Of a stretch of 64,000 nt of DNA, positions 26,584-35,505 are shown piece by piece. Positions within the stretch are counted from its first letter, which is position 1, and each line of letters starts with the position of its first letter. Made by a program: the position numbers and the translations under genes. Below the pieces are notes generated by a model. That model saw nothing but the letters and a program-made list of their open reading frames with translations, was not told where the DNA came from and searched no databases. Source of the stretch: Gimesia algae (GTDB taxonomy: Bacteria > Planctomycetota > Planctomycetia > Planctomycetales > Planctomycetaceae); contig NZ_CP036343.1 of the NCBI RefSeq assembly GCF_007746795.1, forward strand, positions 6,825,029-6,889,028, written 5' to 3'.

Positions 26584-29500
26584 TTAACGCAGCCGTTCCA
26601 TTCCGACTTCATCTCGAATTCGTTTTCTGAAAGCGAGAATCTCCGGACCGGACATAATACGAATCGTCCAGTAAAAATCTTTCAGGTCTTTGTCATAATA
26701 TCTTCTTTTATCGATATGCTTTTCGTAAATCGTCTTCAACAGAGGCACATAGGTAGTATCGTTTTGATAAGCGATCGCACGGTACACGAGGCGTGTCCAC
26801 TGTGCATCCTGTTTCGCGTTTTCTTCCCAATAACTAAGGAGAGGGGAGAAGCCTTGTGGATCGTCAAACAGTGTTAAGAGATATCCTGCATAGGCGACCG
26901 TCTGTGGATCACTTGAATTCAGCAGAGGAGTCAATATCTGGGAATCTAATTCTTCCGGGGCTTCAGGGATAATAGGTATACCGGCTTTCTCAAATGAACT
27001 ACTGACGAGAAAACTGCTTTCCAAAGCAAGTTTTTTGTTCGCGACTGAGGAAACTGCCTGGGGTCCCACGGACAAATACGCCAGAGCGATTTGTTGCAGC
27101 ATCGGATTTTTATCGGTAAGTCTCTGGAGTGCCATTTGAGTCGCCTGTGATTTTGATTGAGAGGCGAGAACAACTTGAAAGGCGACTTCACGGAGGTCAT
27201 CTGATGTCGATTTGTCTGATAAAATGCGATTGGCAAGTTTATATGCTTCTTCCCGGGAAAGAGAAAATAATGCAACTAAAGCGACGGTTCTCTGCCAATA
27301 CAACCCAGATAGCGTATGCGGAATCAGATCAGCGACAGCACGATTTTTTGCACCGACAGAGACATCGTCGAGGCTATAATACCGAGTGTTAAAATAGATC
27401 TTCCTCATCGACATAATCATGCTATGTGCAAAGGCGGCATCGACATCCCTGCGGGCCAGCAGGTCCCAGAAAGTATTTAACGCACGGTGATCACGAGGCT
27501 GGGACATCTCGTTCATGACTTCGTATAAATCGGACAGACTATCGGCTGACTGAGTGATTTCGAGGAAGAGTTGAATTCGATCTTCCCAGAGTAACCAGGG
27601 CAGGACACTGGCAATGGTGCTACTGTTTTCGGGGTGTAATTTGAGAATCTCACGTAATTTGGGGATGGCCTGGCGATCCTGTCCCAGGCCAGCTAAAGCA
27701 CGCGCGCCGGCCAACTGTTCTTCCACAGATTCGTGTTCAATCAACCGTTCCAGTTGCGGGGCAAGATCGAACATCCATGGCTCTCTCATTTTGCCCTGCC
27801 TGATCGCAGCAAGCATATTTTCATATTCCCGCGTATGGCTTTCATCCGGATTGTCTGTTGTTAAGGTTTCGTCTGTCGTTTTTTCATCAGGAAGCTCTGG
27901 TTGGCTTTCCCCTGCATCCGTTTTGAGAGGCAATTTACCGTTCGTTTCCGGGATAAACGAATCAAAAGGGCTGTTTCCGGTGATGGAATCTGAGGGGGAA
28001 AAGGTTTCTGAACTGAGGAGTTTAAAGAGTGCGTTGGCAGCAGCTGTGCGAACGAGGCTGTCTTCATCAGAGAGCAACTGCTGTAACTCATTTTTTACTT
28101 CAGACGGGATGAGTGAGCTTAATCCTGTGATAGCAGCAGCCCGAACTTCAGGTTGGTCGTGAGTGCAGAACTTCCGCAGGTAGGGGATCGATTCCACTCC
28201 CTGTTTTTCCCCGTGAGAGAGCGATTTTACCACTTCCGCTGCCAACTCGGGATGCCGGGAGGCCGCTTTAGTCAACGGTTCGACAGCCACGATAAGATCA
28301 GCGTCGGAAAGTGCAGCAACAGCGCGACTGACAACAAAACTGTCTTCGTCCTCAAGAAGTTTAATCAAAGCCATGTAGACATCGGTATGCAATGCTTTGT
28401 CAGGTGAATAATGGCCAACCACTTTAGTGATTGATTCTGCGGATTCTGCCCGAACTCTCCAGCTGGGATGCGAAAGCAGTTTGATCAGAGCCTCGGCGGC
28501 TGCATTTCCCTTTGCTTCGCGAAAAAGACGTACTGCGTGCACAACGAGATCCGGATCCTTTTCCTGCGTTACGTATGCAGCGATTTCGGGAACAATCCTG
28601 CTGGATGGTTTTTCAGATAATTGTTTCAGCACGGCGGCACGTACATTGGGTTCGGGATCTTTCAATAAACGGATCAGTGCATCGCTGGTGCTGGCGCCTC
28701 CTACTTCCGTCAACGTGCGCAAGCTCAGTTCGCGCACCAGCGGTGAAGGATCGCTGAAGAGTTCCAGAAGCAGTTCCTGTTCCTGTGAAGTCGCCCGAGT
28801 GGAAAGTTCATCGATGGCATTATGACGAATAGCAACATCGGTCGCCGCCAGACGTTCAATCCCTCCCGGCCATTCCAGGACCAGCTTGTCAGTCGCAACG
28901 AGCCGGTAGCGGAGTGCCGTCAATCGTTCACGATCCTCGTCTGATTCTATGGATTTGAGACGGCCGGTAACTTCAGCCAGTAATAACTTACCGAAGCGGG
29001 CGAGCCGTTCCCTGATGGCACGCGTTTCATCCGGCGTGGCTGTGAGCATTGATGTGATCATCTTTCGGCAAGAGTCAAGCTCGGAAGAAGTCAGCTCTTT
29101 TTTAACCGGTATCGCCTCTGAGTGATCAATGTGCTCGATCCAGGCAGACAGTTTTTTCAATCGTTCAGGGCTGATGGATTTCGGGTCCCAGGGATCAAGC
29201 CCTTCCACGGGCGCTTTCCATTCCCGCAGTAATTCGAGAGCTGTCAGTTGTGAAGCAAGTGTTCCTTCAGAGAAAGCGTTCACAACGATGGCGGCTGCGG
29301 GATCCGGATAGGGGATCAGCTTCTGAATTGCTGCTTCCCTGAGCACGGCATCGCGATGTTTGAACAGCTTAACCAGACGGATCACGGCAAGGGCATCAGG
29401 AGGTCCCGAGGCCAATAATGATTCATCTGGAACGACTGTAGCGCTGCTATAGTGTTCCTGCAGCCATTCGACAAGGTTTTCAGCAGACAGGGCGCCGTCT

Positions 29501-30006
29501 TTTGATTCGATAACTTGTCCCGTCGGTGTAAGTATGCGTAGAGCGGGAATCGGACCGACGGCGAGTAATCGAGCATCTGCAGGAGTCTTATCGATATCCA
29601 GTCGAACCAGTATCCAGCGTCCCAGTTCGGCCTGAACGATTGTTTTTTTGATTTCTGCATTGAGTATTTTACAGTAGGGACAAGATTGACCTTCGATCTT
29701 CACAAAGATGGGCATGCCCTTCAGCCGCGCTTGTTGATATCCCTCTGCCAATGACTTGAGCCAGGGTTGCTCCTTGGAATGCTCTTCGGCTTTCTCTACC
29801 TGTTTTGTGAGCCCCCTATTCGGTTTCACCGCTTCCAGAACTTTGGACGTGGGTTGCGCGAAAGCTGCGTGAGTGAAAACCACCATACTCCAACTGGTCA
29901 ATAGAATTTGATATTTCAGGCAGGAAACAACATGTCTCTTAGAACCCTGACTCAGACCCGCTGGACGCGTTTGAACCCTCGAGATCAGCATGTTTCTGAT
30001 TTTCAT
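26584..30006 (-). CDS. Thioredoxin-fold and HEAT-repeat protein
   Basis: 1140 residues. After a signal-like segment (YQILLTSWSMVVFTHAAFAQ) comes a thioredoxin-type domain (about residues 80-185) with the CPYC active-site motif at 109-112 (GQSCPYCKILN) and the cis-Pro loop VGPIPALRIL. The rest is HEAT-type repeats (such as DPSPLVRELSLRTLTEVGG, DPEPNVRAAVLKQL, HPSWRVRAESAESI, DEDSFVVSRAVAAL, DQPEVRAAAITGLSSL), an acidic low-complexity break around 705-745, then more helices. Its ATG overlaps the stop of the multihaem cytochrome gene (ATGA), so the two are coupled and probably act together outside the cytoplasm, for example in thiol or haem handling. Confidence 0.85.
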   Translation of the reverse strand: MKIRNMLISRVQTRPAGLSQGSKRHVVSCLKYQILLTSWSMVVFTHAAFAQPTSKVLEAVKPNRGLTKQVEKAEEHSKEQPWLKSLAEGYQQARLKGMPIFVKIEGQSCPYCKILNAEIKKTIVQAELGRWILVRLDIDKTPADARLLAVGPIPALRILTPTGQVIESKDGALSAENLVEWLQEHYSSATVVPDESLLASGPPDALAVIRLVKLFKHRDAVLREAAIQKLIPYPDPAAAIVVNAFSEGTLASQLTALELLREWKAPVEGLDPWDPKSISPERLKKLSAWIEHIDHSEAIPVKKELTSSELDSCRKMITSMLTATPDETRAIRERLARFGKLLLAEVTGRLKSIESDEDRERLTALRYRLVATDKLVLEWPGGIERLAATDVAIRHNAIDELSTRATSQEQELLLELFSDPSPLVRELSLRTLTEVGGASTSDALIRLLKDPEPNVRAAVLKQLSEKPSSRIVPEIAAYVTQEKDPDLVVHAVRLFREAKGNAAAEALIKLLSHPSWRVRAESAESITKVVGHYSPDKALHTDVYMALIKLLEDEDSFVVSRAVAALSDADLIVAVEPLTKAASRHPELAAEVVKSLSHGEKQGVESIPYLRKFCTHDQPEVRAAAITGLSSLIPSEVKNELQQLLSDEDSLVRTAAANALFKLLSSETFSPSDSITGNSPFDSFIPETNGKLPLKTDAGESQPELPDEKTTDETLTTDNPDESHTREYENMLAAIRQGKMREPWMFDLAPQLERLIEHESVEEQLAGARALAGLGQDRQAIPKLREILKLHPENSSTIASVLPWLLWEDRIQLFLEITQSADSLSDLYEVMNEMSQPRDHRALNTFWDLLARRDVDAAFAHSMIMSMRKIYFNTRYYSLDDVSVGAKNRAVADLIPHTLSGLYWQRTVALVALFSLSREEAYKLANRILSDKSTSDDLREVAFQVVLASQSKSQATQMALQRLTDKNPMLQQIALAYLSVGPQAVSSVANKKLALESSFLVSSSFEKAGIPIIPEAPEELDSQILTPLLNSSDPQTVAYAGYLLTLFDDPQGFSPLLSYWEENAKQDAQWTRLVYRAIAYQNDTTYVPLLKTIYEKHIDKRRYYDKDLKDFYWTIRIMSGPEILAFRKRIRDEVGMERLR

Positions 30007-31436
30007 GGTTGGGGCTCCGTATTTGATTCAGGGTCCTGTTGGCCATGAATGATTTGACTCCAATATTTCTCGAATTTGAACTCGGGACTGTTCTCGCGGT
30101 CATGGCAGTAAATGCATTGATCTTTAGCCAGAAACGGTGTCCTGATCTTCGTATTCCGGGTATGAGCGGCTGAGGGACCGTGACAGCTTTCACAACCAAC
30201 ATTCACCAGATTGAGACTACGCTTAACAGAAACAAAACCGCCGGGTAAACCAAACCCTGTAGTATGGCATCTCTGGCAGTCAGCATCCACGTGTGCTCCC
30301 GATCTCCTCAATGTTTTCCAGGCATGCGCATGAGCTGAATGTTCCCAATGTCTGGCATCATCCTGGTGGCATTTCAGACAGGATTCGGTTCCCGAGATTT
30401 GATAACCGGGTGGTGGATTGATGGGAAGCGGCGGAGAAAATCCGGTTTGTGCAGCCGTGAAATCCTGTTTGCTGAGTTCCGAGTAAAATTGCTGGAGGTT
30501 TTGTTTTTGAATCGCGTCATCTTTAAAGTCCTGATTGACTTCAACCACACGCCCTTTCCAGCGGTCCTGATCGTTTTTGAAAGGAGCCTGCAGATGGACG
30601 AGATATTTCCCCTTATTGGTTGCCGCCGCCAAGGTGGCGGGCCCCACTGAAGCAGGAGCAATACTCTGATGGGTGGCGCCCCCCAGAATGACATCTGCCT
30701 CAGGCAGGTCGGATGCAAAGCTGCGTAATTCTCTTTCAGGCATATACGCCAGAACGATCAACCAGTCATACTGTTTAACGTATTCATCGGCGATCGCTAA
30801 AACCGCATCACGGGGGGAACTGATTTGCAGCCCGGAAACAGCATATAGGGATGAGACAACACCTACGATCAACAGGCGTTTCCCACTGACGTCTATGACG
30901 CGATGTGTTTCCACGATGAAATCCCCGTCGCTATCCCGAACGTTGGCCGAGACAAAGGGAATATCAAGTTTTTCCTGAATCGCCTGCAGATAATCGCTTC
31001 CCAGCTTCAATTCCGAACCCCCTAAGTTATGGGCGGCAATTCCCATCTTAATTTCCCCCTGGAGAATTGCCTCCAGTTTCGACTGATCATAGGGAGAGGT
31101 TCCCCCTGCTGCGCCACCAACATCGACGAGAATAACGTTCGAAGTTTCTTTTTCACTGGCAACAATGGCACCACGACGAAGTAGCCCCCCTGATTGATTT
31201 GAAGTACAACCACAGGGAACAATCCAGCCTGCCGTATCACCACTGGCAATCAGCGAAATCGGACGAGGAACTGTGTTTTCAGATTTGTGAGTCGTTTTGC
31301 TTTCTTCCCGTTTCAGCCCTTCGACTACAGCAACACCGGCAACAGCAACGATACCAACTCCGACAATGGTCGACAGGATGAACCGATTTCGTTGTGAATG
31401 CGAAGAAAACATGCAGAAAACTCTTAGTTTTTTCAT
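30003..31436 (-). CDS. Membrane-anchored tetrahaem cytochrome with 5'-nucleotidase-like domain
   Basis: 477 residues. One membrane anchor (FILSTIVGVGIVAVAGVAVV) is followed by a metallophosphatase-like domain (ASGDTAGWIVPCGC, LVDVGGAAGG, GIAAHNLGGSELKLGSDY, IPFVSANVRDSDG), then a cytochrome c554-type C-terminus with four CxxCH haem sites (CLKCH, CQRCH, CESCH, CIYCH). The fold resembles the 5'-nucleotidase/2',3'-cyclic phosphodiesterase family with a Cys-Gly-Cys insertion. Likely a periplasmic redox protein; the catalytic metal site is not complete enough for me to claim hydrolase activity. Confidence 0.85.
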   Translation of the reverse strand: MKKLRVFCMFSSHSQRNRFILSTIVGVGIVAVAGVAVVEGLKREESKTTHKSENTVPRPISLIASGDTAGWIVPCGCTSNQSGGLLRRGAIVASEKETSNVILVDVGGAAGGTSPYDQSKLEAILQGEIKMGIAAHNLGGSELKLGSDYLQAIQEKLDIPFVSANVRDSDGDFIVETHRVIDVSGKRLLIVGVVSSLYAVSGLQISSPRDAVLAIADEYVKQYDWLIVLAYMPERELRSFASDLPEADVILGGATHQSIAPASVGPATLAAATNKGKYLVHLQAPFKNDQDRWKGRVVEVNQDFKDDAIQKQNLQQFYSELSKQDFTAAQTGFSPPLPINPPPGYQISGTESCLKCHQDDARHWEHSAHAHAWKTLRRSGAHVDADCQRCHTTGFGLPGGFVSVKRSLNLVNVGCESCHGPSAAHTRNTKIRTPFLAKDQCIYCHDRENSPEFKFEKYWSQIIHGQQDPESNTEPQP

Positions 31437-31518
31437 TTGAAAAGAGTGCTGGGGAACTATCGCGTTAATTTCTCAGATGCTGGTAAGCTGTTGGCCCGAT
31501 TTCAGATGGTAAGCAGTT

Positions 31519-32343
31519 TTAATAGATTAATGAGTATGCGAGAATGTTGACGTTCACCTGAACGCAGTTGGTAATTTCATTTCCGCCACAACAGCAACAA
31601 CCTTGAGTATGTTCTGTGTCATTTAATCCATCCTGGGAATAAATCACACCCAAGCGACCTTCATACGATACCCCGTTGAGCGGACGTGGTTTTCCATGTT
31701 TGGCCACTAATTCTTTGATCTCATAAACGGTATTGAATACGGGGTGATTCATTGCGATCTGGCTCAGGGGATGTTCTGGAAATACCACCGCCATCTCTTT
31801 ACGGAATGAGCGATCCCACTCACCCGAGGAGCAGCCCGCTGAAGCCAACAGAAGTCCACCTCGTTCAACATAGGTCCTCAAATTTTTACGCTCGGAATCG
31901 GTTAACTGAAACACACCTTCGCCAGTCATGATAACCATCGGAAAATTAAAGAGCTCATCCGAACTAAGCTTGACGGCGTGGAATCGTCGACTGGTTGATA
32001 TAGACGAATCCTTTTCGACTTCAACCAGAAAGTGATCTGAAAAACACTGGCTGCTTTTCACACCAGCATAAACAAGGTTGGCTACCTGAACGATGCTTTC
32101 CGATTCCCGCCCGACTTGTTTGGGATCGGGAACTCTCTGCAGCGAACTGCCTGTGATACCATTACGGTTCTCTGTACTGGAACCTGCAGATTGCGCAGAG
32201 GAAGTGGTCGTCGAAGACTCCTCTTTGGGAGGGTTGGTATTCTGGGCAGAACCATGTGCAACCCAGGCAACGAGGACCGCTAATAGAATCATGACTCCAA
32301 ACCATTTTTGATTCGATTTTCCGGAATATTTTTTCATGATCAT
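31519..32343 (-). CDS. DUF4159 exported protein
   Basis: About 274 residues with an N-terminal membrane or signal segment (GVMILLAVLVAWVAHGSAQ) and a Ser/Thr-rich linker. The DUF4159 domain has AVKLSSDELFNFPMVIMTGE, LTDSERKNLRTYVERGGLLL, ASAGCSSGEWDRSFRKEM and LGVIYSQDGLND. It is a glutamine-amidotransferase-like fold without a clear catalytic triad. A short Cys cluster (GCCCCGG) near the C-terminus is unusual. Part of the MoxR/BatA-type operon. Confidence 0.85.
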   Translation of the reverse strand: MIMKKYSGKSNQKWFGVMILLAVLVAWVAHGSAQNTNPPKEESSTTTSSAQSAGSSTENRNGITGSSLQRVPDPKQVGRESESIVQVANLVYAGVKSSQCFSDHFLVEVEKDSSISTSRRFHAVKLSSDELFNFPMVIMTGEGVFQLTDSERKNLRTYVERGGLLLASAGCSSGEWDRSFRKEMAVVFPEHPLSQIAMNHPVFNTVYEIKELVAKHGKPRPLNGVSYEGRLGVIYSQDGLNDTEHTQGCCCCGGNEITNCVQVNVNILAYSLIY

Positions 32344-32414
32344 CGACTGGTTATCCTTCTTATGTTTGAGATCGAAACCATTGGAGAACACAGAATCCTC
32401 CAGGTAAATATTTT

Positions 32415-35291
32415 TTACTGGTCTCCGACTTCATCTGCGATCCGTTGGAAATAGCGTCCGACTTTTCGTCGGTATTTAAGAGGAACCAGCGATTCGCCTG
32501 ATCCAGAGGCTTTAAATTTTCCGCTGGAGTCGAATGACGATTGATCCTCTTGGTGTAAAAGTGATTCTCCATTTGAGCGACCGGTTGCATTTTGAGAATC
32601 GTCACTGGAACTGCCACTGTGCGCTGCAGCATGTTCAATAAAAGGAGAATCACCATAGAGACCAACATTTTGCATTGTACTGCGCTGTGCACTAAAGCCT
32701 CCACCAGCACCGGTACCTGCTCCCGTACCAGTTCCTGATCCCGGTCGAAATCCAGTTTCGGCCAACAACTGGCTGATAGTTTTACTGAGACACTCTCCGA
32801 GCGCTGGTTGGAATCCTTTGCAAATATTTTGTCCGGCTTGTGCCATCCCATTGCACTGGGATAGAAATTTCTGAAGTATATCGGCTGCTTTTAATGCACC
32901 AGCATGTCCCCGCGTTCCAGAGAACTCAGCCAGTCCCTGAGCAGCTTCTGTCATCGCTTCTGTGGCTCCGCTTTTCCGGACTGCTTTGACAAATTTCAAT
33001 GCGGAGTCTCGCAATTCTTCGAAACGAGGTTCTGCAGGAACCATCTCAATGTGTTCTTCAATGTCAGAGAGTAATTGAATAAGCTCTTTCTGGAGCAGGT
33101 TCTGCTCGGATTCGAGATCCCGCATGCGTGCTTTCAGAATCGGATCATCAGTATCCGGTTCTCCCTTGAGTGATTCCAGACGATTTGCCAGATCACGCTG
33201 CCGTTGATAAATCTGGACAAACCGGGACTGGTCCTGCATCAGCGGCATAATTTTTGAGAGTGTATCGAGGGGTGCCATCATTTCTGAATCGAGGTGTTCC
33301 CGCTGATCGTTAAGTGACTTCAACATCTCCTTCAGCCGTTTTGATGTCAGTTCATTAGTTGCATCCTTGTTCTTAGTGAGTGTTTGTAACTGTTCTGACA
33401 GTTTCTTTAATGCTTCAGCCTGTTTCTTCAATTGTGGTGACAGCTCATTGTCAAGCTGATAGGGAAGTTGTTGATCGGCGAGTTTTTTTAGAGTATCTGC
33501 TTCTTTCTCTAATAATTTACTCAGTTTTCGCAGTTCCTGGAGAGTTTCCTCTTTTAATCTGGAGTCGGCTGGCAGTTTGTCTATTTTCTTCTGTAGTGTT
33601 TCCATTTCCTCTGCTAACGATTCCATGCGGCGGCGTGCCTGCTGGTATTTTGACATAAACATTTGCAGGCCGTTGCGTCTACGTTCCATGCTGTCATATT
33701 CTTCCTGTGAGATAATGCGAATTACAACGACTGAACTTTCCGATCCTTTCCCGATAATCTGCGAGGGGTTTGATCCATCCCGATTTCCTGTATTCGGGTC
33801 GTTGTCCTCGACGCGAGCGAATAAACGGATTTCATCTCCCGCTGCAAGGCCATATTTTGACAGTGGGAGAAACACAACTTCATGTGCATGAGTGGGAGGG
33901 GGCATAGAGACAGGAACTTCCAGGGGAAGGAAGCGAGAATGGTTCAGACTGCGGAATAACTGAATTCGCGAGAGGCCAAAATCATCTTCGGCTGAAATGA
34001 CAACCGGAACCCTGGCTGAGGGAGTGGCCAGTGAGAGTGACTTGGGTTGTAAGAGACGAACAAAGGGGCGTTCATCGACCAGTACTATCACCGGAACCGT
34101 CACTGCGTCCTTTGATTCCTGGCCATCGACATCAGTAACCGTTAAGACGATTTGGCCTGGCTCACGTATCGTAAATTCGCCGTTAGCTTCCTCACTGGCT
34201 TTTGCAGATGCAATGAGATCCACTTTCTGTTGTTTGTCTTTGGTCAGGTATTTCAATTTCCCCCCCGAGAGCGGACGATTGCTGAACAAGGTGACTTTCA
34301 CCTGAGTACCGGGCAGACCAGACAGACCTCCCTGAGGCAATGGACCTTCATATTCTGGAAGTCCCGTATATTCTGGCGCCGTCACCCGGAAACGTGCATC
34401 CACGATATTAGGGACAGTGATCACTTCAATATTGTATCTGCGACTTCGCGCGCTATGGGAGCGGACGTAATAAGTGAGCGGAGTTCGAATGTCAGAGATC
34501 GTAACTCTCCAGCGATTCCCTCCTTCTGGAAACATGGGTAGAACATCAATGGGAATCATCTTCGACTGATCATCGTATGTGACGTGTCTGTTGAACGGTT
34601 CCAGTACGAGTTCCAGATCCTCTGCCGATGTGCCCTTAAGAGTGACATAAATATCGATACCTTCGCCAAAGATGACCTTAGCACCTTCCGGCTCAACCTG
34701 GAAATTGATGTGCGAAAAGGGAGGATGATCGCCAGACGGATTCGCAAATCGATTCCACTCGGTTGCCGCCAGTTGAGGTAACAAAAGAGCAAATAAAAGT
34801 GGCAGGACCAGCAGGCTGAAAAACGTGATAAATGAGCGTTTCAATGGATCTGTGGGAACAGCCTGTGAGTGATTGGCATGCACAGCCAGATCCGCAGCGC
34901 GGCTGACTGCCATTTCTGCTAACGCTTGAGTCATGTCAGGGTTTGTAGAGTAGGAATGGGAGCCATTCCTCATAGAAAGTTCCAGACCGGAACATATCTG
35001 TCCCCGTGCGTCCGCGATGTGGTCCAGTCGGGCAGCAATCATCCGGGGGTTACTTTGAAAAGCAGCCTGGAGTAAAACTGTCATTCCCAGAACGCAAAAG
35101 GCGGTTAAAGACAGTATCAAGGTGCCGATGCGAAGTGTTGGTGAGAATTCCAGTACCAGATCCATCCAGACGCCTAAGATTAAGCAAATTAATCCCAAAG
35201 CCAGTCCCCAGCCGAGACCGGAAGCCCCTTCGATCCAAAGCATACGCCGACGAAGCTTCAAGAGTATTTCGGCTAACATTTGATGAGCCAT
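32415..35291 (-). CDS. DUF4175-like large membrane protein with coiled coil
   Basis: About 958 residues. Two or three membrane helices lie at the N-terminus (GWGLALGLICLILGVWMDLV, LSLTAFCVLGMTVLLQAAF) and one near 165-185. Immunoglobulin-like beta domains follow in the middle, then a long coiled coil (such as ESLAEEMETLQKKIDKLPAD and ELRKLSKLLEKEADTLKKLA) and a Gly/Ser-rich tail ending VPLKYRRKVGRYFQRIADEV. The ATG at 35291 follows GAGGG. The type is usually found between BatA/VWA and DUF4159 genes in planctomycetes, as here. Confidence 0.8.
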   Translation of the reverse strand: MAHQMLAEILLKLRRRMLWIEGASGLGWGLALGLICLILGVWMDLVLEFSPTLRIGTLILSLTAFCVLGMTVLLQAAFQSNPRMIAARLDHIADARGQICSGLELSMRNGSHSYSTNPDMTQALAEMAVSRAADLAVHANHSQAVPTDPLKRSFITFFSLLVLPLLFALLLPQLAATEWNRFANPSGDHPPFSHINFQVEPEGAKVIFGEGIDIYVTLKGTSAEDLELVLEPFNRHVTYDDQSKMIPIDVLPMFPEGGNRWRVTISDIRTPLTYYVRSHSARSRRYNIEVITVPNIVDARFRVTAPEYTGLPEYEGPLPQGGLSGLPGTQVKVTLFSNRPLSGGKLKYLTKDKQQKVDLIASAKASEEANGEFTIREPGQIVLTVTDVDGQESKDAVTVPVIVLVDERPFVRLLQPKSLSLATPSARVPVVISAEDDFGLSRIQLFRSLNHSRFLPLEVPVSMPPPTHAHEVVFLPLSKYGLAAGDEIRLFARVEDNDPNTGNRDGSNPSQIIGKGSESSVVVIRIISQEEYDSMERRRNGLQMFMSKYQQARRRMESLAEEMETLQKKIDKLPADSRLKEETLQELRKLSKLLEKEADTLKKLADQQLPYQLDNELSPQLKKQAEALKKLSEQLQTLTKNKDATNELTSKRLKEMLKSLNDQREHLDSEMMAPLDTLSKIMPLMQDQSRFVQIYQRQRDLANRLESLKGEPDTDDPILKARMRDLESEQNLLQKELIQLLSDIEEHIEMVPAEPRFEELRDSALKFVKAVRKSGATEAMTEAAQGLAEFSGTRGHAGALKAADILQKFLSQCNGMAQAGQNICKGFQPALGECLSKTISQLLAETGFRPGSGTGTGAGTGAGGGFSAQRSTMQNVGLYGDSPFIEHAAAHSGSSSDDSQNATGRSNGESLLHQEDQSSFDSSGKFKASGSGESLVPLKYRRKVGRYFQRIADEVGDQ

Positions 35292-35505
35292 ACCTGTTTC
35301 CCTCAAGGCGAACAATATGAACAACAACAGGTGTTATTCAGACTTCCAGATTTTCCCCTGACTGAGCGTCCAAAACGTTGAATTTTATTAGAACATGGCT
35401 TTCCGTGCTTCCATTCCTATATTGTATGGCCTCCACCGGGGATCTACAAATCGCGATCTTCGATCTGGCCTGTTTTCGGAGTTTTCTCTGCTGGATTAAA
35501 CCGAT

